Assembly (NCBI GenBank): GCA_035308965.1
Contig: DATGFN010000043.1
Location: 138,973-202,972 of the forward strand
Source of the DNA: DASYXZ01 sp035308965
GTDB lineage: Bacteria > Acidobacteriota > Terriglobia > UBA7540
Length of the DNA stretch: 64,000 nt
Reading direction: 5' to 3'
The position numbers were made by a program, and so were the translations under genes. Of this stretch, positions 25,156 through 33,906 are shown in pieces (position 1 is the stretch's first letter; each line of letters opens with the position of its first letter). The notes under the pieces are model-generated. The model had not been told where the DNA came from. It made no database searches and worked only from the letters and a program-made list of their open reading frames with translations.

Positions 25156-25266
25156 TGTGCGGCAGCACGGAAAGTCGGGGTGCTTCGCCAAGGTGAGTCG
25201 CAGGCTAAATGTCCGCAGGGATCAGTGTATTCGCCATTAGTATTCGCGTGACGTGGGGAGGAAAAG

Positions 25267-25611
25267 TTGGAGAATTGCATCTTCTGCAAAATAGTTGAAC
25301 ACAAGATTCCGGCGAAGTATGTCTTTGAAGACGAGACGGTGGTCGCCTTCGAAGATTTGAACCCCCAGGCGGCCGTTCACATTTTGGTGATCCCGAAAAA
25401 ACACCTGTCTTCCTTGAGTGACGCGGCTCCCGAAGACGAAGTCCTGCTCGGGCACCTCTTGGCAGTCTCGGCTGAACTGGCCCACGCGCGTCAAATCGAT
25501 TCCAAAGGATACCGCGCCGTCATCAACACCGGAGATTGGGGCGGGCAAACAGTTTCCCATCTGCACGTCCATTTGATGGGCGGGCGGGCCTTTCACTGGC
25601 CGCCGGGATAG
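25267..25611 (+). CDS. HIT family (HINT-like) nucleotide-binding hydrolase
   Basis: A 114-residue histidine-triad protein: CIFCKIVEHKIPAKYVFED at the N-terminus and the triad HLHVHLMGGR near the end, the hallmark of HINT purine-nucleoside phosphoramidases. TTG 25267 is chosen as start because GGGGAGG lies just upstream and family members begin at this point; no ATG fits. Complete and typical in length (113-119 residues). Cytosolic. Convergent with the M1 peptidase gene, with a palindrome between them. Confidence 0.93.
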   Translation: MENCIFCKIVEHKIPAKYVFEDETVVAFEDLNPQAAVHILVIPKKHLSSLSDAAPEDEVLLGHLLAVSAELAHARQIDSKGYRAVINTGDWGGQTVSHLHVHLMGGRAFHWPPG

Positions 25612-25619
25612 AGGCAGCG

Positions 25620-25699
25620 GACAGTAGACTGTAGACATTAGACAGGAACGAAAGGCGGGCCTATTCGTCTTCCCTGTCTGCTGTCTACAGGCTACTGTC
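25620..25699. repeat. Inverted repeat between convergent genes
   Basis: GACAGTAGACTGTAGACA on the left and its complement with one mismatch on the right. The right arm abuts the stop codon of the M1 peptidase. It may act as a bidirectional terminator; the sequence type (GACTGT/ACAGTC words) recurs around the four-helix-bundle gene at 32175. Confidence 0.65.
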
Positions 25700-28170
25700 T
25701 ACCTCGTTACCGCCAGCAGACTGTCTTCATCAATAGCCACGTGGATGGGTTTGAATTTGGTGGTGAATTTGAATTGGCCGCCGTCCGCGGTGACGGGCAC
25801 CAGGCCCAAAATGGCTTTCTTTTCCCTCTCATTGGTTGCGGCCACGGGGACCAGCATTTCGAAATCCGAGGACACTCCGGTCTGTTCAATGGTGCCCTGG
25901 GTCAAGAACTTGCCGGGCCCTATTTGGCGCGTGGTGGCGCGAATTTTGTAGACGGGAATTCCAGTTCCATAGACCCAATCGGCGAAAAACCAATCCAAAC
26001 GGTGAGTGTGGTCCAGGTCCATACCCGGTGTGATGTACTTGGCGGCGTGGCGTATAAAATCCTCTGTGGATGGACTGGATCCTTGGTACTCGGTCACAAA
26101 ATCGCGGAGCATTTTGAAGAAGCGCGCATCCGATCCGGTGGCCGGGTCTGTCATCAAGACGTGTAACATGTGGAGAACCCAGCAGGCTTTTTTGTAGACG
26201 ATATCGTCATACCCGTCCGGGTTCAGGGAGTTGGAAAGGCGGTGGCCAAGCCAAATCGGGCCGCTGGATTCGATGGTGGCGCCTTCCTGTGTTTTTTCCA
26301 ACAGATCGTGCGTGTAATCATGCAGAATCTCGTGGAGCTTTCGCTCCCCATCTTTCTCCCGGCTCAGATAGAGGACCGCAGCGTAGCTGGCAAAGCCCTC
26401 GGAGAGCCACTGATCGTGTTCGGTTTTCCAACCCAACTCGTTGCCCCACCACTGGTGGGCGATTTCGTGGGGGACGATAACCCGCTCACCCAGGTCACTC
26501 CCTTTCCCGTTGAGGCCGAGTTGGGCGAGTTGGTATTCGTGAAGAAAGGAGAGGGTGGGCAAATAAACCAGCTCAGGCCAGCCCTGCCCGAACCTGCCCG
26601 GGATTTGAGAAATGGCCAGGCGGGGATAAGGAAAGGGGCCGAACAAAGTTTCAAAGAAGCTGACGGCATGGGAAACGTTGTCCGCCATGTGGTCCAGCAA
26701 GGCCGCCGGGGATAGAGAAGGCGCGACGGAAGGCAAGGTTTCCAGAACGGTATCGGTGGGAGTTCGCCGCGGAATAATCAAGGAGTGTGTTGGAAATTGC
26801 GAAGTCACGCGGAGATTTTCGAGCGCCGCCTCCGCTTCCGGCGTGGCGTAAATCTCGATTTCGACCTTCCCTGCCTTGCGGGTGCGCGAATGGTAGGCGC
26901 CCAAATTGAAACCGGCGACAGGAAACTGGCCGTCAGAGACCCAGCGGCTGTTATTCCACCCGCCCGCCGAAGATTCCTCCACTCGATGACCGGTGGCTAC
27001 CAGGGTCAAACGGTCGGGATAGCGAAAAGTTAAATCATAAGTCGCGCGCTCAATCGCGCCCAGGTTGGGGTACCAACTGCCCCGCGCGCCCACATAGAGA
27101 ACGCGGTTGCCAACGTCCGCAATCACATTACCCTGGTAAGAAAAGGTCAGCCGAAATTGGGAACCGATGGGAACGGGCGAGGGCAAGACGACCGCAATCC
27201 AATCATCGCCGCCCTGAGAGCCCGTGGATTCAACCCATGGCTCGCCCTGGAAAATTTCGAGCTTCTGGTTTTGCTGATCTCGAACTTCGGAGACACGGAG
27301 GCGATTGGATAACTGGAGAATCAGGATGCGATCGCTGCCTGACTCGGACTCAAGTTCCAGTTCGGCGCGCCCGGCCAGGGCATTGTCCTCGCTGATCCGC
27401 GTGTCGATTTTATAGGACCGGACACGAACCCATTCCTGCTCCGGATTGGCGGACCGGGTCGCGGCGGCCCGACTGGGAAATGAGCACCAGGTATCGGAGT
27501 ATATATTTCCGCGACTCTGCCGGCTTGCTCCCACGCGCACCGCTTCCTCCGAGCGCTCGTCCACCGAAACCGAGAAGACACCTTGGTCAATCCCTTGCAC
27601 CTGGGCCTGGAAATAAGGACGGTCGCGGCTGCCCAGGAGATCCTGAAGAATGCGGATGGAAAAATCCGGATTCAAGCGATGAACCACAGGGTTCCAGGAA
27701 TCCGCGAAGTTTGTGGGTTGATCGAGGTCCTGGGGATCGGGAGCGCGCGCCAAAGCCAATAATTGCCGGGCCGTTTGGTCGGTGAACCGCATATAGGTAA
27801 AAGTGAATTTCTCTTCCAAGACAGGAGCTCCAGTAAAGCTCGCCAGGCTTGCCTTTTCTGTGGCATTGGGTGGAATCAATAGAACTTCGCCTTCCCCCGT
27901 GAAAACCGCGCCGGTGATTTCGCCACCCGCCTTGCCGAGGAAGCCGATGAATCCCTGGTTAAAATAAAAGTTCACACGATCACGGCTGATTTGGGCCCCG
28001 CGCAAGACATAAATCTGCCCCGGGTCAATGGAAAGGCCATTGAGCTGATTCAGGAGTTCGCGCGGGCTGGGAGCATTGCCGGACGCAGGTCCCTGGGAGA
28101 AAGATAGTCCGCCTCCCACCAGACCGAGGACGCATAACCCGGCGATGTGTTTCAGGATCTTCATGCGCAT
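25699..28170 (-). CDS. Secreted M1 family metallopeptidase
   Basis: About 823 residues with a signal peptide (KHIAGLCVLGLVGGGLSFSQ). The gluzincin site is complete: HEIAHQWWGNE with H568, E569, H572, and downstream E591 in WLSEGFASY. Upstream, GRFGQGWPELVYLP replaces the usual G-x-M-E-N exopeptidase motif, so aminopeptidase specificity is less certain. The N-terminal ~240 residues do not match the standard M1 domain and may be a family-specific extension; M1 domains begin around 270 (YKIDTRISEDNALAGRAELE). Start ATG 28170 lacks a good ribosome site; 28164 is also possible. Confidence 0.9.
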   Translation of the reverse strand: MRMKILKHIAGLCVLGLVGGGLSFSQGPASGNAPSPRELLNQLNGLSIDPGQIYVLRGAQISRDRVNFYFNQGFIGFLGKAGGEITGAVFTGEGEVLLIPPNATEKASLASFTGAPVLEEKFTFTYMRFTDQTARQLLALARAPDPQDLDQPTNFADSWNPVVHRLNPDFSIRILQDLLGSRDRPYFQAQVQGIDQGVFSVSVDERSEEAVRVGASRQSRGNIYSDTWCSFPSRAAATRSANPEQEWVRVRSYKIDTRISEDNALAGRAELELESESGSDRILILQLSNRLRVSEVRDQQNQKLEIFQGEPWVESTGSQGGDDWIAVVLPSPVPIGSQFRLTFSYQGNVIADVGNRVLYVGARGSWYPNLGAIERATYDLTFRYPDRLTLVATGHRVEESSAGGWNNSRWVSDGQFPVAGFNLGAYHSRTRKAGKVEIEIYATPEAEAALENLRVTSQFPTHSLIIPRRTPTDTVLETLPSVAPSLSPAALLDHMADNVSHAVSFFETLFGPFPYPRLAISQIPGRFGQGWPELVYLPTLSFLHEYQLAQLGLNGKGSDLGERVIVPHEIAHQWWGNELGWKTEHDQWLSEGFASYAAVLYLSREKDGERKLHEILHDYTHDLLEKTQEGATIESSGPIWLGHRLSNSLNPDGYDDIVYKKACWVLHMLHVLMTDPATGSDARFFKMLRDFVTEYQGSSPSTEDFIRHAAKYITPGMDLDHTHRLDWFFADWVYGTGIPVYKIRATTRQIGPGKFLTQGTIEQTGVSSDFEMLVPVAATNEREKKAILGLVPVTADGGQFKFTTKFKPIHVAIDEDSLLAVTR

Positions 28171-28228
28171 TACATTTAACTTGAACCGACTGCCCAGGAT
28201 TGTCAACCCAGGGCTCAATTCCATTTAG

Positions 28229-28399
28229 TGGTGTCATTTGCCGGACGCGGGTGCTTCCTCGCGCCGTCATTCCCGCGGAGGCGGGAATCCAGTTTTTCGT
28301 CCGCGCATTTCCAATGATTTCGGGGATTGGATTCCCGCCTTCGCGGGAACGACCCGCCGCCCCGGACCTCGATATGAATCCAATTCTAAATGACACCAC
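28229..28399. repeat. MITE-like dispersed repeat, copy 5 (best-preserved ends)
   Basis: Ends AGTGGTGTCATTTG... and ...AAATGACACCACT form an almost perfect 13-base terminal inverted repeat. Core arms TCATTCCCGCGGAGGCGGGA and GATTCCCGCCTTCGCGGGAA. It ends 20 bases before the -35 of the promoter at 28419. Confidence 0.85.
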
Positions 28400-28418
28400 T
28401 CCCCGAATCCAAAATCAG

Positions 28419-28446
28419 TTGACACTTCCCCCACCGCCTGTAACAT
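28419..28446 (+). promoter_or_regulatory. Sigma70-like promoter for the GAF/SLT operon
   Basis: TTGACA at 28419-28424, 16-nt spacer, TAACAT at 28441-28446. Located 37 bases before the TTG start of the GAF/coiled-coil gene and just outside a MITE copy. Confidence 0.55.
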
Positions 28447-28482
28447 AATGTCCTATTCAAAAGGTAGTAGAGGAGCCCTAAC

Positions 28483-29856
28483 TTGGCGGAGACAACTCCC
28501 AATCCCATAGAGGCACTGGTCAGCGAAGCGCGCGAGCGGCTTAACCAGGAAATCGGCTCGCAAGCGGCGCAGCTCGAGAATGTGGAGAAGTCGTTTCAGG
28601 AGCTGCGTGACCGCCAGAATCAACTACATGGTGAGATGGAGCGCCAAATCGAGGAATTCCGTAATCGCCGCGAGAAATTCCAGGAAGAGATTGAGAGTAA
28701 GCTCAATCAATTGTCGGGCCAATCGATACAGCAATTGCGCGACGGGCACAAGAAGCTGGAGGAGACCATCGCGCTGCAACTCGAGACGCTGGGAAAATAC
28801 CAGCCGCCTCCGCCACCCGTCGTCGCCGCGCCGATGGATAAGCTGCTCAATTCGGTTCGCAATCTGATCACCGCAACTTTACCGGACCAGGTGATGGATG
28901 TGCTGACCGAAGAGGCCGAACAGATGGGTGTGCGCGCCGCGGTGTTTGATGTGCGAGGCAAATCCGCCTGGGGAGCCTCGGCGCGCGGATTCGACGCGAG
29001 CCTGACGGAAAAAGTCTTTCGCGGCGTCGTGGTGCCGCTCAATCAGGACAATCCCTTTCGTCAGGCGTACGAAACGGGTGGGCACGTGGATGCCACCGCC
29101 GATGCCTTCCGCAAGAACCGCAATATTCTGGACAAGCTGAAGCCTGCCAAGGGAGACGCCATCCTCCTTCAACCCATCCGTTCCGCTGGTTCCGTTTCCA
29201 TGATCCTTTACACGGACACAGGCGGAAAAGATACGCCGCTGCCGGTGGACGCCGTCAAGATTCTTTCCGAGTTTGCCGGAGCGCAACTCGACCGGTTGAT
29301 GGCGCTGAGTGGCGGCGGCGAGGAAACCGCGGAAGTGGCAGATGAGGATGTGGCGCCGCCCGTCGAGAAAGAACAGGAAGTTGAATCGGCGCCCGCGCCC
29401 TCCATTGAGGAGGCTGCTCCGCCTCCACCTCCACCGGGGCCAGAACCGGTCGTTGCCAGCCCCCCGCCTCCCGCGGCTGTGGAGGAAACATCGGTTCCGC
29501 CTGCGCCCGACACGCCTCCTCCCCCGGCCGAAGTCGCGCCCGCACCAGCCGCGGTCGAACCTCCACCTCTTAGCGAAGAAGAGCAGAAATTCCAAAAAGA
29601 CGCGAAGAGATTTGCCAAATTGCTGGTCTCGGAGATCGATCTTTATAACAAGACCAAAGTGGCGGACGGCCGGAAGAACAAGGACCTCTACAAGAGATTG
29701 AAGTCCGATATCGAACGCAGCCGGCTCACATTCCAGAAACGCTTCTCAAAGCCGGTGGGGCCACCGGTTGATTATTTCCATGAGGAATTGATTCGGTCGC
29801 TCGCCAACAATGACTCGTCCCTCATGGGGCCGGAATACCCCGGTCCATCCGCGTGA
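28483..29856 (+). CDS. Coiled-coil + GAF-like protein, acidobacterial hypothetical
   Basis: A 457-residue cytoplasmic protein starting at TTG 28483 (GAGGAG 7 nt upstream). Residues ~5-105 are a long coiled coil; ~115-265 resemble a GAF-type sensor domain (TLPDQVMDVLTEEAEQMGVR, VFDVRGKSAWG, LLQPIRSAGSVSMILYTDT, ILSEFAGAQLDRL); ~285-370 are a Pro/Ala/Glu-rich linker; ~375-457 are a conserved-looking charged helical tail (LVSEIDLYNKTKVADGRKNK). No signal peptide. The next gene's GTG start overlaps its TGA stop, so the two are translationally coupled. Function unknown; a regulator or scaffold for envelope work is inferred only from the partner. Confidence 0.7.
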   Translation: MAETTPNPIEALVSEARERLNQEIGSQAAQLENVEKSFQELRDRQNQLHGEMERQIEEFRNRREKFQEEIESKLNQLSGQSIQQLRDGHKKLEETIALQLETLGKYQPPPPPVVAAPMDKLLNSVRNLITATLPDQVMDVLTEEAEQMGVRAAVFDVRGKSAWGASARGFDASLTEKVFRGVVVPLNQDNPFRQAYETGGHVDATADAFRKNRNILDKLKPAKGDAILLQPIRSAGSVSMILYTDTGGKDTPLPVDAVKILSEFAGAQLDRLMALSGGGEETAEVADEDVAPPVEKEQEVESAPAPSIEEAAPPPPPPGPEPVVASPPPPAAVEETSVPPAPDTPPPPAEVAPAPAAVEPPPLSEEEQKFQKDAKRFAKLLVSEIDLYNKTKVADGRKNKDLYKRLKSDIERSRLTFQKRFSKPVGPPVDYFHEELIRSLANNDSSLMGPEYPGPSA

Positions 29857-32072
29857 AATTCCTAGCTAAAACTTTTGCGGGGTTAACTGTCGCGTTTCTC
29901 CTCGGCGCCGGAGCAGAGGCTCGCGCGCCGGCCCAGAAAGTGGAGGACGCCTCGCCGGCCCGCTTGAATCAATTGGTATCGGGCGCCCAGGAAAAGCGCG
30001 GATGGCCCGCGCTCAGGCAATTTGCCGAGTCTGCTCCCACTACTGACCTGCGCGGCCAGAGTTATTTTGCGCTGGGCTATCGAGAGTTCGAAGGGAACGA
30101 ATTTAAGGCGAGTCTCGATGACTTGAAGCTCGCGGCGGCCACCCAATTTCCTCTGGCCGATTACGCCGAGTATTATGCCGCCCTGTCCGCTTCGCAAGGA
30201 AAGCAAACGCAAACGGCCGTCGACATTTTGGATGGCTTTGCGTTTCGCCACCCCGAAAGCGTTCTGCGATATGACGCGCTGGCGCTGTACGCCGACGGAC
30301 TGATCTTGGTCGGGCGTCCCATGACTGCGGTAAACGCTCTGAGGGCCGAGCCTATGGTTCGGCAGCGCCCGCGGCTCGAACTTCTTCTAGCCCGCGCCGA
30401 ATTGAGTGCGGAAAAATCGGCGGACGCAGCGCGAGCGTATCAGGATGTTTATTGTACCTTCCCAACTTCTTCAGAAGCGCGCGTGGCGGCCGAAGAATTG
30501 GATAAGCTGCGCGCGTCCATGGGGAAGGCATTCCCCACGGTGAGCGAGGAACTTGAGACCACGCGCGCGGAGTCGCTACTGCATCATTCGAAATACCGGG
30601 ATGCGCTTCATGATTTGACGGCGCTCATCACAAAAAATCCGGGTAGCGCCCTCGCCCCGCATTGGAAGGTGGAGCGTGCCCGGTGCCTGCTCCACCTGAA
30701 GCAATTACCCCAGGCTCTGGACCAGCTCCAAACCAATTTTAAGGATAATCCCGAAGCGGATGCGGACCGGATGGAAGCGCTGGTTGAAGCGTACGTCGAG
30801 CGTGACAACACCGAATCCATGGGCTTGATGCTTGATCAGCTCGGCAAGCTTTATCCGCAGTCCCCCTCCTATGCTTCGGCTCTGGATGCGGCGGGCAATC
30901 ACCTTGTTCGCCAGGGCGACTGGCAGGGCGCGGCCCGTTATTACGGAGCGCTGGCGCAATCGTTTCCCGATTCGACTCTGGGCCTGGAAGCCGCGTGGCG
31001 TGTGGCCTGGTCATATTATCTTCAGCGCGACTTCTCCAAAGCGCGGCAGGCGTTTGTGGACCACGCCACTCGTTATCCTACTTCGCCGCACGTTGCGGCA
31101 ATTTTTTATTGGCTGGGCCGGTTGGCGGAAGCCGACGCTAACTTGAATGAAGCCCACGCCTTTTACAGCCTGGTCGAAACCCGGTGGGCGCAGACTTATT
31201 ACGCCCAGGCCGCGAGCCGGCGGCCGACAGGCGTTCAATCACCCACGGCGACTCAGGTCGAGGGGGGTCAGACGAATTCTCTCGCCAATGATTTGGCGCA
31301 GAAAATCCCGCCACCCCCGTCTCCAGCCGACACGTGTCCGCCCGCCCAGCAGTTGCCCGTTTTGCGTCCATTCTCAATGCTCGCCTCCATGGGTCTGGAA
31401 GAACTTGCTCTGCAAAATCTCAGGACCCTGGTGCGCGAGCGGCCAACATCGTCCGTGCTCCTGATTTCGCTGAGCAATTTTGAAGCGCACACAGGCGAAT
31501 TGAATCCCTCCGTCCTCGATGCGGGCAAGGCCGTCCCTTACTTTCCCGATTACGATTTCTCGCAGTTGTCGCAGGAAACCTGGACGCGCCTCTATCCCAC
31601 CGTTTTCTGGACGGTCGTCGAGCAGCAGGCTCGGGCGAATTCAGTTGACCCCTATCTGGTGATGGCGCTCATCCGGCAGGAATCCGCGTTTAATCCCGCC
31701 GCTCTTTCGAACGCCAATGCCCGCGGGCTGATGCAAATTCTTCCGGGCACGGCACGGACGCGCAAGGGCGGGCGCGGGCAGGGCGCCAGGCGGCTCTACG
31801 AGCCTGAATATAATGTAAAAATCGGCACCGATTATTTGCATCAGCTCCTGGATTTGAACCATGGCGTTTTCGAGCAGGCGATGGCTGCTTACCATGCAGG
31901 TGAAGATCGTGTAAGTAAATGGATGCGCGCGCACGCCTTCAGCGACGCCGAGGAATTTCTGGAGACAATTCCCATTCCGGCCACGCGGATCTACGTGGAA
32001 AAAGTCGTGCGCGACGCGGCTATTTACCGGAAGATGATGACGGGGACGCCGGGGTTTAAGAAGTGCAGTTAA
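29853..32072 (+). CDS. Soluble lytic murein transglycosylase (TPR + SLT)
   Basis: A 739-residue periplasmic enzyme. GTG 29853 overlaps the preceding stop (GTGA) and gives a signal peptide (KFLAKTFAGLTVAFLLGAGA). Residues ~35-480 are helical tetratricopeptide-type repeats forming a superhelix as in Slt70; ~590-739 is the goose-lysozyme-like catalytic domain with MALIRQESAFNPAALS (Glu610 candidate acid), GLMQILPGTA and YNVKIGTDYLHQLL, then AMAAYHAGEDRVSKW. Role: exolytic cleavage of peptidoglycan with anhydromuramyl product. Coupled to the GAF/coiled-coil gene, which is unusual for this family. Confidence 0.93.
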   Translation: MKFLAKTFAGLTVAFLLGAGAEARAPAQKVEDASPARLNQLVSGAQEKRGWPALRQFAESAPTTDLRGQSYFALGYREFEGNEFKASLDDLKLAAATQFPLADYAEYYAALSASQGKQTQTAVDILDGFAFRHPESVLRYDALALYADGLILVGRPMTAVNALRAEPMVRQRPRLELLLARAELSAEKSADAARAYQDVYCTFPTSSEARVAAEELDKLRASMGKAFPTVSEELETTRAESLLHHSKYRDALHDLTALITKNPGSALAPHWKVERARCLLHLKQLPQALDQLQTNFKDNPEADADRMEALVEAYVERDNTESMGLMLDQLGKLYPQSPSYASALDAAGNHLVRQGDWQGAARYYGALAQSFPDSTLGLEAAWRVAWSYYLQRDFSKARQAFVDHATRYPTSPHVAAIFYWLGRLAEADANLNEAHAFYSLVETRWAQTYYAQAASRRPTGVQSPTATQVEGGQTNSLANDLAQKIPPPPSPADTCPPAQQLPVLRPFSMLASMGLEELALQNLRTLVRERPTSSVLLISLSNFEAHTGELNPSVLDAGKAVPYFPDYDFSQLSQETWTRLYPTVFWTVVEQQARANSVDPYLVMALIRQESAFNPAALSNANARGLMQILPGTARTRKGGRGQGARRLYEPEYNVKIGTDYLHQLLDLNHGVFEQAMAAYHAGEDRVSKWMRAHAFSDAEEFLETIPIPATRIYVEKVVRDAAIYRKMMTGTPGFKKCS

Positions 32073-32106
32073 CAGTCGACAGCTGACAGTCGACAGTTGA
32101 CAGTTA
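32069..32106. repeat. Left flanking repeat of the four-helix-bundle gene
   Basis: Short tandem words: AACAGTCGACAGCTGACAGT then CGACAGTTGACAGTTAAG. Reverse-complementary words occur on the far side of the four-helix-bundle gene (32531-32564). Confidence 0.6.
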
Positions 32107-32174
32107 AGATTCCTTTACTGGAAATTGGCTTGCGCGATGTAAGAGCTCTTCACTACGTTCGGAAAGGGATACCT

Positions 32175-32534
32175 ATGCAACATTTCAAGGATCTGAAAGT
32201 TTGGCAGCGGAGCCACCTGCTGGTTTTGGAGCTGTATAAACTCACGGCAAAGTTTCCCACGGACGAGCGATTCGGCTTGGTTTCGCAATTGCGCCGGGCA
32301 GCTGCTTCAGTACCCACCAACATCGCCGAAGGCGCGAAAAGACGCGGGCAGCAAGATTTCGCCCGATTCCTTAACATCGCTGAAGGTTCACTGGCCGAGA
32401 CGGAGTACCTTGTTTTGCTCAGCCGCGACTTGGGCTATTTGTCCTCATCTGTGGCCGAGGCGCCTCTGGCTGAAACCGCGGAAATATCCCGGATGTTGAA
32501 CGCATTGCGGTCCAAGGTCGACCGCGCTTCTTAA
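32175..32534 (+). CDS. Four-helix-bundle protein (S23 / 23S rRNA IVP family)
   Basis: A 119-residue protein. ATG 32175 has AAAGGG upstream and gives the family's typical beginning (MQHFKDLKVWQRSHLLVLEL); an earlier in-frame start would add 26 atypical residues. Signature blocks: FPTDERFGLVSQLRRAAASVPTNIAEG and ARFLNIAEGSLAETEYLVLLS. Related to proteins encoded in intervening sequences of 23S rRNA and to the Avd accessory protein of diversity-generating retroelements, but neither rRNA nor a reverse transcriptase is present here. The gene is bracketed by inverted GACTGTC-type repeats, suggesting it moves or moved as a unit. Confidence 0.87.
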   Translation: MQHFKDLKVWQRSHLLVLELYKLTAKFPTDERFGLVSQLRRAAASVPTNIAEGAKRRGQQDFARFLNIAEGSLAETEYLVLLSRDLGYLSSSVAEAPLAETAEISRMLNALRSKVDRAS

Positions 32535-32564
32535 ACTGTTAACTGTCGACTGTAAGCTGTGAGC
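32531..32564. repeat. Right flanking repeat of the four-helix-bundle gene
   Basis: TTAAACTGTTAACTGTCGAC then TGTAAGCTGTGAGC: reverse-complement words of the left flank at 32069-32106. It overlaps the stop codon and precedes the aminotransferase start by 8 bases. Confidence 0.6.
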
Positions 32565-32571
32565 TTTTTGT

Positions 32572-33732
32572 ATGAGTCTCCCCATCTCCAACAAAGCCCG
32601 GCAATTCACCGAATCGGTGATTCGGGAAATGACCCGCTTGGCGATGGAACACCATGCCGTCAATCTGGCGCAGGGTTTCCCTGACTTCGCCGCGCCCGCC
32701 GAAGTGAAGGAAGCCGCCGTCCGCGCCATCCGCGATGACGTGAATCAGTACGCGATTACCTGGGGCGCCCGCGAATTCCGCCGCGCGATTGCCGAGCGGT
32801 TTGAAAAAGATTCGGGACTGGCCATCGACCCTGAGCGTGAGATCACGGTCTGTTGCGGTTCCACGGAAGCGATGATCGCTTCCCTGCTCGCCGTGGTAAA
32901 TCCCGGCGAGGAAGTGGTGGTATTTGAACCCTTCTATGAAAACTACGGTCCGGATGCGGTGATCTGCGGCGCTGTCCCGCGCTACGTCAAACTCCAGCCG
33001 CCCGACTGGACGTTCGACCCCAACGAACTGGCCGCCGCGTTCACCGACCGAACGCGTGCGTGCATCCTGAACACGCCCAACAATCCGACCGGAAAAGTTT
33101 TTTCCCGCGAAGAGATGGAAGCGATTGCGGCGCAAGTAAGGCGCACGAACTCATACGTTATAACCGACGAAATTTATCAGTATCTGGTTTACGACGGGGC
33201 ACAACACATTTCCATGGCCACGCTGCCGGATATGAGAGATCGAACCATCACCATTAACGGCATGTCCAAGACGTACAGCGTTACGGGATGGCGGGTGGGC
33301 TATGCGATCGCGCCCGAGGCTGTTTCAGCGGCTATCCGCAAGATGCACGATTTCCTCACCGTGGGTGCGGCCGCACCCTTGCAGGAAGCGGGAGTGACCG
33401 CGCTGCGCCTTCCGGAAGAGTACTACCGAAATCTTTGCGCGCATTACATCCGGCGTCGGGACAAAATGCTGGGGGTGCTGGAAGGGGCTGGTTTTCGATG
33501 TTTCAAACCGCGCGGCGCTTATTACATCATGACCGACATTTCAGACTTTGGTTTCGACGACGACGTCGAATTCACCCGGCACCTGGTGAAGGATATTGGA
33601 GTCGCCGTCGTTCCCGGCAGCAGTTTCTACAGCCTGCCATCTTCGGGAAGCCGGCAAGTTCGATTTACATTCTGCAAGACCGATGCCACCCTCGACGAAG
33701 CGGCCAAACGGCTTCGAAAACTCGTAAAATAG
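32572..33732 (+). CDS. PLP-dependent class I aminotransferase
   Basis: A 386-residue fold-type I enzyme: LAQGFPDFAAP near residue 35, CGSTEAM, the NTPNNPTGKVFS block, TDEIYQYLVYDG, the Schiff-base Lys in INGMSKTYSVTGWRVGYAIAP and the C-terminal substrate Arg in SRQVRFTFC. This pattern fits the kynurenine/glutamine/methionine aminotransferase (YbdL-like) and aspartate aminotransferase If subgroup. Reaction: reversible amino transfer to 2-oxoglutarate or another keto acid; precise substrate not assignable. Complete, cytosolic. Confidence 0.92.
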   Translation: MSLPISNKARQFTESVIREMTRLAMEHHAVNLAQGFPDFAAPAEVKEAAVRAIRDDVNQYAITWGAREFRRAIAERFEKDSGLAIDPEREITVCCGSTEAMIASLLAVVNPGEEVVVFEPFYENYGPDAVICGAVPRYVKLQPPDWTFDPNELAAAFTDRTRACILNTPNNPTGKVFSREEMEAIAAQVRRTNSYVITDEIYQYLVYDGAQHISMATLPDMRDRTITINGMSKTYSVTGWRVGYAIAPEAVSAAIRKMHDFLTVGAAAPLQEAGVTALRLPEEYYRNLCAHYIRRRDKMLGVLEGAGFRCFKPRGAYYIMTDISDFGFDDDVEFTRHLVKDIGVAVVPGSSFYSLPSSGSRQVRFTFCKTDATLDEAAKRLRKLVK

Positions 33733-33906
33733 TGAAGGTCGTGACCCGCGTTTTCCGATTTCTTAACCTTTATGTAACACTTGAAGTGCATGCTTTCTGC
33801 GGTACGCAAATGACGCAAGTCTGACAAAAGATTCGCGCCCTGCCCCAAGAGATAATTGTGGCTTTATGGCAGGTCAACCTTTAGTTTGGCAATCATTTGG
33901 GAAAAC

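Noticed and set aside
32069..32106. Tandem GACAGTCGACAG words considered as a CRISPR remnant
   Set aside because: Units are under 15 bases with no spacers; they mirror the far side of the four-helix-bundle gene.
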